Shown: positions 9,210 to 18,054, counted from the stretch's first letter. The stretch: 64,000 bases of DNA from Shewanella carassii (GCF_002777975.1 NZ_NGVS01000005.1:261-64260); one strand, 5' to 3'. Notes: generated by a model not told the origin, from the sequence alone. A program made the numbers and translations.

Positions 9210-10226
9210 TCAGAGATCAAACTTAACCTCATCGAGCAGTCTCAGCGCCGCCTGATGATGCTCTGCCAATTTGTAGACAGGTAAATCATCGGCTTTAAAG
9301 TCTCCCCAAGATGCCACCAGTTCTGAAACAGGCACATCGGCCTTGACCGGATATTCCATATTGACCTCGGCATAGCTCTGCTGGGCGGCATCCGAAGACA
9401 GATACTCCATCAGTTTGAGGGCATCGGCCGAGTTAGGCGCATGCTTGGCCAGCGCCATACCCGAGACATTGATATGGGCACCGCGATTTTCCTGATTCGG
9501 GAAGTTGATCACCGCCGCTTCGGCCCATGGCCGCTGTTTGGGATCTTGCAGCATCTTGCCGTAGTAATAACTGTTGCCGATGGCGATATCACACAAACCT
9601 TCTTTTACCGCCTGCACCTGCGCCCTGTCGTTACCCTGAGGCTTACGGGCCAAGTTACTCTTCAGTCCCTGAAGCCAACTCTTGGCATCGGCTTCACCGT
9701 GGTGAGCTATCATGGAGGCCACCAGCGCTATGTTGTAGGGATGCTTGCCACTACGCATACACACCTTACCCTTGTAGCGGGCATCGGCCAGGTCTTCATA
9801 GTTGATCGCCAGCGGTCCGAGACGCTCCTTGCTGGAATAGAGATTACGCACCCTCATAGTCAGAGCGTACCAGTTTCCTTCGGGATCCCGGTATTGGGCC
9901 GGAATATTCTGCTTGAGCGTGTCACTTTCCACCTGTGTGACCAACTGCTTGTCCACCAATTCCTGCAAGCGGGAAAAGTCAGACGTCAGCACCAGATCCG
10001 CCGGTGATAAGCGTCCTTCACGAGCCAATCTATCGGCGATGCCATCTTTGGCAAACACAAAATTAACCTTCACCCCGGTAGCCTGACTGAAGTCATCCAG
10101 AATGGGCTTGACCAAAAACTCCTGACGATAGGAATAAACCGTCACCTCATCGGCGGCGACCACCGGTAACGTCAAGCTGGATGTGGCTAACACACTGCCA
10201 AGTATCAGACCTGTCTTGTAGCTCAT
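9210..10226 (-). CDS. fbpA: iron(III) ABC transporter substrate-binding protein
   Basis: Periplasmic ferric-ion binding protein of the FbpA/FutA type. It has a signal peptide ending around VVAADEVTVYSYR, and the mature chain keeps the family features YSYR near the N-terminus and the double-Tyr region GNSYYYGKM that supplies iron-binding tyrosines. I favour ATG 10226 (MSYKTG) with GGAG 11 bases upstream; a GTG at 10238 is also possible. First gene of the fbp operon, with a Fur-like site just upstream. Confidence 0.92.
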   Translation of the reverse strand: MSYKTGLILGSVLATSSLTLPVVAADEVTVYSYRQEFLVKPILDDFSQATGVKVNFVFAKDGIADRLAREGRLSPADLVLTSDFSRLQELVDKQLVTQVESDTLKQNIPAQYRDPEGNWYALTMRVRNLYSSKERLGPLAINYEDLADARYKGKVCMRSGKHPYNIALVASMIAHHGEADAKSWLQGLKSNLARKPQGNDRAQVQAVKEGLCDIAIGNSYYYGKMLQDPKQRPWAEAAVINFPNQENRGAHINVSGMALAKHAPNSADALKLMEYLSSDAAQQSYAEVNMEYPVKADVPVSELVASWGDFKADDLPVYKLAEHHQAALRLLDEVKFDL

Positions 10227-10260
10227 ATTCTTCGGCACTCCATATTGGGATGAGTAATTT

Positions 10261-10279
10261 AATGAGAACTATTTCTAAT
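10261..10279 (-). promoter_or_regulatory. candidate Fur box of fbpABC
   Basis: AATGAGAACTATTTCTAAT, 35 bp upstream of fbpA, matches the 7-1-7 Fur pattern TGATAAT-n-ATTATCA at about 9 of 14 positions in an AT-rich stretch. The context of a ferric importer supports the call; the match itself is only moderate. Confidence 0.5.
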
Positions 10280-10438
10280 CAACTTCATTTTCAGCCTAGT
10301 GCAAAAATTCTGGCAAGGGGAATACAAATGAAACAAGCAGAATGGCAGAGGCTGGAAGCAAAGCGATTGGAATCGGCCGAATTGTCGCAAACTAAACTAA
10401 ACTGAACCTTAAAACCCATGCATGGGGAGGGAAACACT

Positions 10439-10894
10439 TTGGATATGTTGGAAATCCTGCTGGCTGTCGTATCTTTGCTGCTGATCTTGTTTCTGTTCCG
10501 CCACAGGTTAAGACCAGGAAAACGCCGGCTGGCCAAGCCTGTTACGCCGCAGGAAAAGCAGTATCACTGTGTTTCCATAGTGTTGACGCCAACTGCCTGC
10601 CAGGCGATAAGAGCGCTTGAAGGCAAGCGTTTTTTGTCGAAGGAAGCACCCAGGCTCCCCTTGGTGGAATGTGATTGCAGCCAATGCGACTGCAAGTATC
10701 AACATCATGAAGACAGAAGGGTTCCCTTCAGCGACCGACGGCTGGATTATGGCATGAGCCATGATCTCTACGGTGCCTTCGGTGAAACCAACCGCAGGGA
10801 CAACCCCAAGGGCAGGCGCTATTCGGACTTGGCCAAACCACGAATCAAAGAAAAATCATCCAGGACGAGTATCTCGGAAACTCTGCCTGAGTGA
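10439..10894 (+). CDS. membrane-anchored Cys-rich hypothetical protein
   Basis: Not recognised. The N-terminus is one strong membrane helix (LEILLAVVSLLLILFLF) followed by a basic stretch, so the body probably faces the cytoplasm. The middle holds a CxCxxCxC cluster (CDCSQCDC) followed by HH, a plausible metal site. The C-terminus is rich in paired Arg (DRR, NRR, GRR). A strong GGGGAGGG at 10424-10431 sits 8 bases before TTG 10439, which I take as the start; ATG 10445 and ATG 10418 are in frame. Its 3' end overlaps the convergent GST gene by 39 bases. Confidence 0.7.
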   Translation: MDMLEILLAVVSLLLILFLFRHRLRPGKRRLAKPVTPQEKQYHCVSIVLTPTACQAIRALEGKRFLSKEAPRLPLVECDCSQCDCKYQHHEDRRVPFSDRRLDYGMSHDLYGAFGETNRRDNPKGRRYSDLAKPRIKEKSSRTSISETLPE

Positions 10895-11446
10895 CGCAGA
10901 TTCCAGCCAGTGCGCCAAGGCCGGTGCCACTTTACGCCAGTCGAGATCCGGATGACGAAAATCAAGGTATTCGAGTAGCACCAACAGCAACACCTGCCTG
11001 GCATCGAGTGGGCCGCTCGCGATGATTCCCTGACGCTCCACCTCCATCAAGGCTCTGAGCAGGGCCTGTTCGAAACGGCCGCTCCAGAAAGGAGAACGAA
11101 GCCCCTCCTCTTCACGCATCTGTTCCTGCCTTAGTCCAACGGCGCTATCCAGCGCGCCTTTGAGCAGCGAGAACTGGCACTCAAAAGCCCAATTTCTGGA
11201 TGACCCAAAGAAACAATTCTGGCCGAATTTGTCGTCCAGAAAGCGGACTATGACTTCGCTGTCGAACAGTGCAGCGCCATCGTCCAAAAGCAGACAGGGA
11301 ATTTTCCCCAAGGGGTTAACTGACAGTAACTCGTCACTGTTATCGAAGGGATTGACCAGCTTTTCATCCAACGCCAAACCCAGCTCGCGGGCAATAACCC
11401 TGACCACGCGGGCATAAGGCGAAGCTGTAGAGTAATAGAGCTGCAT
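10856..11446 (-). CDS. glutathione S-transferase family protein
   Basis: A 196-residue cytosolic GST-like protein. The N-terminal thioredoxin fold reads LYYSTASPYARVVRVIA with Ser in the position that activates glutathione, then NPLGKIPCLLLDDG with the cis-Pro, then DSEVIVRFLD. The C-terminal half is helical. A good AGGAGA precedes ATG 11446. It lies 13 bases after fpr on the same strand, so the two are probably cotranscribed. The substrate is unknown. The 3' end overlaps the convergent hypothetical gene by 39 bases. Confidence 0.88.
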   Translation of the reverse strand: MQLYYSTASPYARVVRVIARELGLALDEKLVNPFDNSDELLSVNPLGKIPCLLLDDGAALFDSEVIVRFLDDKFGQNCFFGSSRNWAFECQFSLLKGALDSAVGLRQEQMREEEGLRSPFWSGRFEQALLRALMEVERQGIIASGPLDARQVLLLVLLEYLDFRHPDLDWRKVAPALAHWLESASLRQSFRDTRPG

Positions 11447-11459
11447 CCAGACTCTCCTG

Positions 11460-12209
11460 TTACCAGTATTTTTCGACTGTTATCTGTCCGGGGGCCCGGC
11501 GCAGGTTTTTGGCCAAGCCTTTATCGATAAGTGCCGCCGTAGCCCCCTGGATCATCCCGGGATTACCACAAAGCATCAATTGCGAGTCCTTTGCACTTAT
11601 GTTCAGCCCGGCCTTGGCCTCTATCTCACCACTTTGCAGGCCATCAGGGATGCGACAACGCAGCGCACCATCAAAATCTTCACGAGTGACACAGGGCACA
11701 AACACAAATTGCTCGGGATAGGCCTGTTGATAGCCGCGGATCTTATCGAGATAGGCGAGATCCTGCGCTTCTCTTACGCCATAAACCAGAACCACTTTCT
11801 CAAACCGCTGCCAAGGCTCAGGAGTATCCAGCATGGAAAGAAATGGCCCCACGGCGGTACCTGTTGCCAAAAACCACAGGTGACGCCCCTGTAATTCCCC
11901 TTTTGGGATCTCATCCAGGGTCATAAAGCCGGTGGCTTTGTCTGTCACGCTAATACTGTCACCCGGCTGCAAAGATTGCAGGTCTGGCGACAACTGGCCT
12001 TGATCTACCGCCACAGCCAGTATTTCAAGATAGTCAGTCCCGGGGGCATTCACCAGCGAATAGGCCCGGGCGACACGTTTATCATCCCGCAGCTGACTGA
12101 GCTTGATAAACTGGCCAGCAATAAACGGCGCTATCTCGGCGGCTATTCTCAGGCTGAATAACTTGCTGCTCCAATCGATACGCTCAATGACCCGACCTTC
12201 AGTCCACAT
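11460..12209 (-). CDS. fpr: ferredoxin/flavodoxin-NADP reductase
   Basis: Cytoplasmic FAD enzyme that moves electrons between NADPH and ferredoxin or flavodoxin. It shows the FAD motif RAYSLVN (residue 50 region), the NADP motif GTGTAVGPF, LCGNPGM, and the C-terminal aromatic ending VEKYW typical of the bacterial subclass in which a terminal Trp stacks on FAD. At 249 residues the length is normal. It leads a likely fpr-gst operon. Confidence 0.93.
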   Translation of the reverse strand: MWTEGRVIERIDWSSKLFSLRIAAEIAPFIAGQFIKLSQLRDDKRVARAYSLVNAPGTDYLEILAVAVDQGQLSPDLQSLQPGDSISVTDKATGFMTLDEIPKGELQGRHLWFLATGTAVGPFLSMLDTPEPWQRFEKVVLVYGVREAQDLAYLDKIRGYQQAYPEQFVFVPCVTREDFDGALRCRIPDGLQSGEIEAKAGLNISAKDSQLMLCGNPGMIQGATAALIDKGLAKNLRRAPGQITVEKYW

Positions 12210-12265
12210 AGCTTCTCCTTAGGTAACACAAGACGATTATTGCAGCATAACCCCATATTCAGCCA

Positions 12266-12293
12266 ACAAAAACCCCTCATAGTGAGGGGGGTT
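12266..12293 (-). terminator. terminator of the DUF5610 gene
   Basis: Minus-strand hairpin with a CCCCTCA/TGAGGGG stem around a 3-base loop and a run of T. It lies just past the stop of the DUF5610 gene and before fpr. Confidence 0.75.
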
Positions 12294-12323
12294 ATCGGCA
12301 GGTAAGGTTTAGCGTGAGCTCAA

Positions 12324-12902
12324 TTATTCCTGCTCTGTGGTAAAGCTGTCTCTGAATGCCTGCAACCCTTGCTGTACTAGGGAGTAAGTTTCATCCACCC
12401 CCGTCTTGATATCGCCTTCCAGCACCTTGAGCCCGGAGAGGATATCCGTCGCCTCTTTAAAGCCCTGATCTATGGCGCCGCCGATAACGTCCATAAAACC
12501 GGATAGCTGACTGTCAAAGGCCATGCTGGAATTTTGCTGCTGGTAGACACTGAAGAACTGAGTGGCAAAACTGACAATTCTGTCGGCCGTGGCCTCGGGA
12601 GAAGTATCTATCTGCTGCTCCTGCACCTGCTGCAGGGCATTTTCCCCCATGTAGGGTGCCAGTTCTTCATTGATGGCCTCAATCGCGGCGCGATACAAGA
12701 GACTCATGGGTTCGTTGCCACTATTAAGGCTTACCTCCTCCTGCGCCGCCAGAATAGCGTTATTCATCAACTGCTGGCTGACATGACGGGCACTCTTGCT
12801 GCTGGCGACTTCAGAAACCGCCTTACCATGATTACCATCCAGTTGTTGGGTCTTGTCCTTGGCCACCTCAGAGACCTGAGCGCCATGATTGCGGATTTCC
12901 AT
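12324..12902 (-). CDS. DUF5610 domain protein
   Basis: A 192-residue, mostly helical, soluble acidic protein. I recognise the DUF5610 pattern in the middle (SLLYRAAIEAINEEL ... TADRIVSFATQFF ... FDSQLSGFMDVIGGAIDQGF). The first 45 residues are polar and probably unstructured. There is no signal peptide or membrane segment. Some DUF5610 proteins occur in Shewanella and Vibrio, and their function is not established. It stands alone with its own terminator. Confidence 0.8.
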   Translation of the reverse strand: MEIRNHGAQVSEVAKDKTQQLDGNHGKAVSEVASSKSARHVSQQLMNNAILAAQEEVSLNSGNEPMSLLYRAAIEAINEELAPYMGENALQQVQEQQIDTSPEATADRIVSFATQFFSVYQQQNSSMAFDSQLSGFMDVIGGAIDQGFKEATDILSGLKVLEGDIKTGVDETYSLVQQGLQAFRDSFTTEQE

Positions 12903-13038
12903 CTTGGTTTCCTCGTATGAAAAGCGTATCTCAGGTTAATTATCGACCAATTCAGCAATTAGTTTAGTGATTGTTTACCCAGGCCGATACTCGGGCTATG
13001 ATCCCACATGTTATTTAAGTATTTGATAGAAAATAAAA

Positions 13039-13545
13039 ATGGTAAGAATTTTTCTACTGCTTTGTCTTTCAGTGCTTTTTAGTTGGCCATCCCAGGCCAC
13101 CGCCCCCCATCAAACCATATTCTTGGTTAGGCATGCGGAAAAAGCTCAGGGAAGCGATCCCGGGCTGACAGCCGTCGGCAAGGCGCGCGCCGAAGCTCTG
13201 GCAGCGGCATTACGGGACACCCGACTGCACAGGCTGATGTCGAGTGAGTTTCGCCGAACTCAGGAAACCCTGGCACCGATTGCAACAGCCAAACAACTCA
13301 AGATTGAGGTGTTTCCAGCCAAAGGCGGCTTGGAGGCTCACATCAATGCCATAACAGATGCAGTCAAAGCCAGCCAAGGCAATGTGCTGATCGCCGGCCA
13401 CAGCAATACTGTTCCGGCCATCATCAAGGCTCTGGGTGGCCCCCTGGTTAGTTTGAATGAGCAGCAATACGATCAACTCTTTATCCTCACCTTGGGAGAA
13501 CAGGGGCCCACAGGTCTGGTAACCACCCACTTTGGCAGTCAATAA
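13039..13545 (+). CDS. periplasmic histidine phosphatase family protein
   Basis: A 168-residue protein with a clear signal peptide (cleavage near SQATA). The histidine phosphatase core has the catalytic RHAEK near residue 33, the second Arg region SSEFRRTQET and the second His in IAGHSNTVP. These are the SixA/phosphoglycerate-mutase-like catalytic residues, so it is probably active. Its substrate is unknown. The next gene, a GltB-like flavoprotein, starts 9 bases later, so the two probably form an operon. Confidence 0.88.
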   Translation: MVRIFLLLCLSVLFSWPSQATAPHQTIFLVRHAEKAQGSDPGLTAVGKARAEALAAALRDTRLHRLMSSEFRRTQETLAPIATAKQLKIEVFPAKGGLEAHINAITDAVKASQGNVLIAGHSNTVPAIIKALGGPLVSLNEQQYDQLFILTLGEQGPTGLVTTHFGSQ

Positions 13546-13554
13546 GGATAGAAG

Positions 13555-15045
13555 ATGCGCGAGCAAAACTGGTTTATGTGGGGCCTGGAACTGTTTTCCG
13601 GCCTGTTTTTGATAGTCGTCGGCTTAGGGCTCTTGGTAATCACTTATATGTATATCGCCGATGTGATGCAAACCAAGCAAGCGGTGCGGCATAACTACCC
13701 TGTTGTCGGCCGGTTCCGATATTTCTTCGAGAAAATGGGCGAATTCTTCCGCCAGTACTTTTTCGCTCTCGATCGGGAAGAACTTCCCTTCAATCGCGCC
13801 GAGCGCAGCTGGGTCTACCGGGCGGCGAAAAATGTCGACCGCACCATAGCCTTCGGCTCCACCAGGCCCCTGGAAGCCAACGGCAGCATACTGTTTATGA
13901 ACACCGCCTTCCCCACGCTGGATCAAGACATTGTGCCACCAATGCCTGTGGTTATTGGCCCGGACTGCGAACATCCCTTTGCCACCAGCGCCATTTGTCA
14001 TATTTCCGCCATGAGCTTCGGCGCCCTCTCCCGCCCGGCTATTACCGCCCTTTCCCATGGTGCGGCTCAGGCAGGATGCTGGCTCAACACAGGGGAAGGC
14101 GGCCTCAGCGCCCACCACCTCAAGGGAAACTGCGATCTGGTGTTTCAGATAGGTACTGCCAAATATGGTGTTCGCAATGCCGAAGGTCACCTGGATGATG
14201 ACAAGCTCAGGGAAGTGGCCGCACACTCTCAGGTGAAAATGTTTGAAATCAAACTCAGTCAGGGAGCCAAGCCAGGCAAAGGCGGAATTCTTCCCGGGGT
14301 GAAAGTGACCGAAGAGATAGCCAACATTCGCGGCATCCCTGTCGGACAAGACTCCATCAGTCCCAATGGTCATATTGAATTTCACCATGTCGGCGACATT
14401 CTCGACATGATAGCCAGAGTAAGGCAAGTGACAGGCAAACCCACAGGGATCAAGGCGGTCTTGGGTGATACTCACTGGTTGGAAGATTTTCTGGAAGAGA
14501 TTAACCAACGCGGCCATGACTCGGCTCCCGATTTCTTCACTCTCGACAGCGCCGATGGCGGTACGGGCGCGGCGCCGCAAACTCTGATGGATTACGTTGG
14601 CCTACCGCTGAAAGAGAGCCTACCACTGCTAGTGGATAAACTGCGGCGACATGGGTTGAAACAGAGGATCAAGGTGATTGCCTCAGGCAAACTTATCACG
14701 CCCTCCAGAGTGGCCTGGGCGCTGGCCCTGGGGGCAGACTTCACCGCCTCAGCGAGAGGGAATATGTTCGCGCTGGGATGTATCCAAGCGCTGCAGTGTA
14801 ACAAGGATACCTGCCCCACCGGGATAACCACCCATAACAAGAAACTGCAACAGGGTTTGGATCCCAGAGACAAATCCACCCGAGTCGCCAACTACAACAA
14901 GGCATTGCACCATGATCTGGGGATGCTGGCCCACTCCTGCGGAGTCACAGACCCAAGACAGCTCAAGCCGCATCATGTCAGAGTTGTCACCCAGAATGGT
15001 CTTTCCGTGACCTTGGATAAATATTATGCTCACTACGATCAATGA
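13555..15045 (+). CDS. membrane-anchored FMN-binding glutamate synthase family protein
   Basis: A 496-residue protein with one N-terminal membrane segment (residues 8-36) followed by the FMN-binding TIM barrel of the glutamate synthase large subunit. Family landmarks include GGLSAHH, IKLSQGAKPGKGG, GQDSISPNGH, DSADGGTGAAP and the Cys pattern CIQALQCNKDTCPTG that in GltB binds a 3Fe-4S cluster. It lacks the amidotransferase domain, so it is not a complete GltB. Electron partner and substrate are unknown. Probably cotranscribed with the phosphatase 9 bases upstream. Confidence 0.88.
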   Translation: MREQNWFMWGLELFSGLFLIVVGLGLLVITYMYIADVMQTKQAVRHNYPVVGRFRYFFEKMGEFFRQYFFALDREELPFNRAERSWVYRAAKNVDRTIAFGSTRPLEANGSILFMNTAFPTLDQDIVPPMPVVIGPDCEHPFATSAICHISAMSFGALSRPAITALSHGAAQAGCWLNTGEGGLSAHHLKGNCDLVFQIGTAKYGVRNAEGHLDDDKLREVAAHSQVKMFEIKLSQGAKPGKGGILPGVKVTEEIANIRGIPVGQDSISPNGHIEFHHVGDILDMIARVRQVTGKPTGIKAVLGDTHWLEDFLEEINQRGHDSAPDFFTLDSADGGTGAAPQTLMDYVGLPLKESLPLLVDKLRRHGLKQRIKVIASGKLITPSRVAWALALGADFTASARGNMFALGCIQALQCNKDTCPTGITTHNKKLQQGLDPRDKSTRVANYNKALHHDLGMLAHSCGVTDPRQLKPHHVRVVTQNGLSVTLDKYYAHYDQ

Positions 15046-15156
15046 AGATAATTTAGCTGTCACTAAACTGTAATGGCGAGCAGATTGTGCGTTACATCAC
15101 AAAAGTGGTAAGATCTTGCACCTAGTCAAGACTTGCCACTTCCAGAGGATTTTGAA

Positions 15157-15375
15157 GTGAAAACGACATTCGTCAGTCAGGTCCCCAAGCCGGAAAAGAG
15201 CAAAACGGCATCGCTCAGCTGCAAAAACTGCAGCCGCTTGATTGAGATTGAGGGAGAGTTGCTCTGTTATCGAGGCGGTAAAATCACTGAACTGACACCG
15301 GTAAAAGAAGCTAAAAATGGTTTTAATCTGCTGTGTGACGGCTGGCAAGCCGACCGCAACCAGACCAAGAAATAG
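15157..15375 (+). CDS. small CxxC protein of unknown function
   Basis: A 72-residue protein. I start at GTG 15157, which has AGAGGA 7 bases upstream; an upstream TTG (15133) has no ribosome site. It contains CKNC followed by two further cysteines (LLCYRGG and LLCDGW), which may form a small zinc site. No signal peptide or membrane segment. Not recognised beyond that. Confidence 0.6.
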   Translation: MKTTFVSQVPKPEKSKTASLSCKNCSRLIEIEGELLCYRGGKITELTPVKEAKNGFNLLCDGWQADRNQTKK

Positions 15376-15386
15376 GATCTCCAGGC

Positions 15387-15656
15387 TCAGCTACGCACTT
15401 CCCCCTGCGACTGAGCCTGCTTTCTTGACTCGCTGATAATCCCTTCCAACGCCGCATTAAAGGGTTCTGCAGATACCATAGACAGAGTCAGGCCGCGAGT
15501 GGATACTCTCAGCCCGGCACGCAACTCGGTATGCAGTTGATAGAGGGCAACATCATCCATACCTCGGGTCTTAAGCTCATCCGCCAGACAATTCCAATCT
15601 GTACGGACTTTGTCCTGCATTCCTTCAATATTGACCTGCAATGCAATGTTTTCCAT
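15387..15656 (-). CDS. small hypothetical protein
   Basis: Not recognised. From ATG 15656, which has a GGGGG site 8 bases upstream, it encodes 89 residues (MENIALQV...), soluble and probably helical. It follows the ABC exporter gene by 61 bases on the same strand. The frame is open up to 15827, overlapping the exporter gene, but those upstream residues look like shadow sequence. ATG 15671 is an alternative start. Confidence 0.55.
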   Translation of the reverse strand: MENIALQVNIEGMQDKVRTDWNCLADELKTRGMDDVALYQLHTELRAGLRVSTRGLTLSMVSAEPFNAALEGIISESRKQAQSQGEVRS

Positions 15657-15717
15657 CTGTGCTGCCCCCATGACTGACGCGACTTCGGACTTTCGAGTAT
15701 GCGGCAGCCAGGCTGAA

Positions 15718-17523
15718 TCAATGCTGAACTTGCACCGACTCATCAGCCTGTTTTGTGTGCTGGATCCGCCATAAACGAGCATAATATCCATCGGCAGCCA
15801 ACAGGCTATCATGGGTGCCGGACTCAACCAACTGACCTTGATGCAACACTAAGATTTTATCGGCATCCACCACTGTCGATAACCTATGGGCAATCACCAA
15901 GCTGGTATGGCCCTTAGCAACTTCGTCGAGCGCCTTGAGAATCGCCCGCTCGGAGCGACTGTCCAGCGACGAGGTGGCTTCATCGAAGATCAGTATCGGC
16001 GAGCGCTTCAATATCGCCCTGGCAATAGCCACTCGCTGCTTTTCACCGCCGGAGAGTTTCATGCCTCTCTCACCCACCTTGGTCTGGGCCTGCTGCGGTA
16101 ATGCCTCAACAAACTGCTTAAGGTGGGCCAACTCTATCGCCTGCCAGATTTCGGCGTCCGAAGCATCGGGGCGGCCATAGCGAATATTCTCAAACAGAGT
16201 ATCGTTAAACAGCACAGTGTCCTGAGGCACTATGGCAATGGCTCGGCGCAGTGCATCTTGGGTCATATCGCGAATATCGATACCATCGACTCGAATCGCT
16301 CCTTGGCTGACATCGTAAAAGCGGAACAACAAGCGCACCAACGTCGATTTACCGGCGCCGCTTTCACCCACGACAGCCACCTTCTGCCCGGGCTCTATCT
16401 CAAAACTCACACCCTTGAGTATCTGCCTGTCACCATAGCCAAAGCCAACCGAGTCAAAGCTGATTCGGCCCTCTGTCAGCGATACGGCTTTAGCCGTAGG
16501 ACTGTCTTTTACCAGTGGGGTCTTATCCAGCAGCGAGAACATCCTCTCTATATTGGCCAAAGCGCCCCGAATTTCACGATACACAAAACCCAGGAAGTTG
16601 AGCGGCATAAAGAGTTGCATCATAAAGGCGTTGATCAAAACAAAGTCACCCACTGTCATCTGCCCGCGGGTCACTTCAAAAGCCGCCAGCCCCAGCATCA
16701 AGGTCATGGCAATGGCAATAATGGTGGCCTGACCGGCATTTAGGGCGAACAACGACAGGCGATTCTTGCGCTTGGCCACCTCCCAGTCTGCCAACGCCTT
16801 GTCATACTCATTCGCCTCATAGGCTTCATTGTTGAAGTATTTGACGGTTTCATAGTTAAGCAGGCTATCGATAGCGCGGGTGTTGGAGACAGAGTCGGCC
16901 TTCGCCGCCTCACGGACATAAGAGGTACGCCACTCAGTCGTCACAACAGAAAACAAACCATAGGCCAGTACGGAGCAGAAGGTGATCAGCGCAAACCAGA
17001 TACCGTAATTCCACAGTAAAATGGCCACCACCATCAGGATTTCCAACAAGGTAGGCACTATGTTGAACACCATAAAACGCATCAGAAAACTGATGCCGCT
17101 GGTGCCGCGCTCTATGTCCCGCGATAATCCGCCGGTGCGCCTGTCGAGGTGAAAACCGAGATCCAACCGGTGCAGGTGTTCAAAGACCTGAAGTCCCAGG
17201 CGTCGTATCGCTCTCTCGGTCACTCGGCCAAAGAGGGTATCCCTGATCTCCCCTGTGAGCGCATTAACCAACCTCAGGCCACCATAAGCTAAAACCAGTG
17301 CTATGGGCACAGCCAACAGCTGCGCCGTTTGTTCGCCGCCAAGATCATCAACCAAATGCTTCAACAGGAAAGGCAAGCCGACACTGGCGAGCTTTCCCAC
17401 CACAAGGCACGATAGTGCCAACATTATGCGCCCCTTATATTCCAGCAGATAGGGCCAGAGAAGTTTCAGCACTTGCCAGTTGAGCTTATCGACGGGACCT
17501 TCAAGGTAGAGAGTTGGACGCAT
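15718..17523 (-). CDS. Atm1-type ABC exporter (fused membrane and ATPase)
   Basis: A 601-residue half-transporter with an N-terminal type I exporter membrane domain (six segments, residues 20-320) and a C-terminal ATPase with Walker A GESGAGKST, signature LSGGEKQR and Walker B ILIFDEATSSLD. The N-terminus (WQVLKLLWPYLLEYKGR) and the region DRRTGGLSRDIERGTSGISF are typical of the Atm1/HMT1 class, which exports glutathione-linked sulfur or metal conjugates. It should act as a homodimer in the inner membrane. The substrate is inferred from class only. Confidence 0.9.
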   Translation of the reverse strand: MRPTLYLEGPVDKLNWQVLKLLWPYLLEYKGRIMLALSCLVVGKLASVGLPFLLKHLVDDLGGEQTAQLLAVPIALVLAYGGLRLVNALTGEIRDTLFGRVTERAIRRLGLQVFEHLHRLDLGFHLDRRTGGLSRDIERGTSGISFLMRFMVFNIVPTLLEILMVVAILLWNYGIWFALITFCSVLAYGLFSVVTTEWRTSYVREAAKADSVSNTRAIDSLLNYETVKYFNNEAYEANEYDKALADWEVAKRKNRLSLFALNAGQATIIAIAMTLMLGLAAFEVTRGQMTVGDFVLINAFMMQLFMPLNFLGFVYREIRGALANIERMFSLLDKTPLVKDSPTAKAVSLTEGRISFDSVGFGYGDRQILKGVSFEIEPGQKVAVVGESGAGKSTLVRLLFRFYDVSQGAIRVDGIDIRDMTQDALRRAIAIVPQDTVLFNDTLFENIRYGRPDASDAEIWQAIELAHLKQFVEALPQQAQTKVGERGMKLSGGEKQRVAIARAILKRSPILIFDEATSSLDSRSERAILKALDEVAKGHTSLVIAHRLSTVVDADKILVLHQGQLVESGTHDSLLAADGYYARLWRIQHTKQADESVQVQH

Positions 17524-17842
17524 ACATCTTGCCAGGGGAAAAGAGTGTTCCGAGTGTAGCAGCGCCCAAAGCTCAAGTCTGCGATCTGTTTGGCTGAGCG
17601 CTTGGAAATAATCACCACGAGTAGCACTTTAGAATGACAAAAATCACATTTAACCTAGACTAAACGACTAGTCATGGCATTTTTATCGCCAAAATCACCT
17701 CAAAGAGCTGAAAGATGGTTATGCGTGAAAAAAGAATTTGCTACTCTTTCCAGCTATTGAGTACGGGCGGCAACAAGTGTTCAAAAAGTGTCAAACAAAC
17801 CGGTCCGCACCGATTTTTACCGTATCTGTTGAAGGAAATCTT
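17524..17842. other. intergenic region between the exporter and a small gene
   Basis: Divergent intergenic region of 319 bp. It should hold promoters for the exporter (-) and the small gene at 17843 (+). I see no convincing operator, repeat or RNA gene. Confidence 0.5.
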
Positions 17843-18016
17843 ATGTTGGATTCAAAAGTTCAATACCCACCCCTGCCACTGATCCAAACCTGGGTATGGA
17901 TGATGATCGAATCGGGCAATCCTGAGATCCAGGAAAAAGGCCGTAACAACCTGATAGCTTCCTTTGGCAGCCTGGCCAAGGCCAACGAATACCTGGCACA
18001 GCAAGCCCAAAAATAA
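17843..18016 (+). CDS. small conserved-looking hypothetical protein
   Basis: A 57-residue soluble protein starting at ATG 17843 with GAAGGA 6 bases upstream. It has an aromatic centre (QTWVWMM) and a helical C-terminal half. The frame continues upstream to 17738, but without a ribosome site. It is convergent with aroG. I do not recognise a family; a good ribosome site and full-length frame support it being real. Confidence 0.6.
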   Translation: MLDSKVQYPPLPLIQTWVWMMIESGNPEIQEKGRNNLIASFGSLAKANEYLAQQAQK

Positions 18017-18032
18017 AGGCGCCGATGGCGCC
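18009..18032 (-). terminator. aroG terminator
   Basis: GGCGCC, 3-base loop, GGCGCC (18018-18032), followed on the minus strand by TTTATTTTT. It ends the aroG transcript inside the tail of the convergent small gene. Confidence 0.65.
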
Positions 18033-18054
18033 ATTATCCATGCCACAGAGCAGC

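Noticed and set aside
10328..10405. 25-codon frame (MKQAEWQRLEAKR...) with GGGG upstream
   Set aside because: Too short and without family evidence. It overlaps the region between the Fur-like site and the next gene. It could be a leader peptide, but nothing supports that.
13624..14580. Long minus-strand frame opposite the GltB-like gene
   Set aside because: Antisense shadow of a recognised protein gene; no family resemblance.
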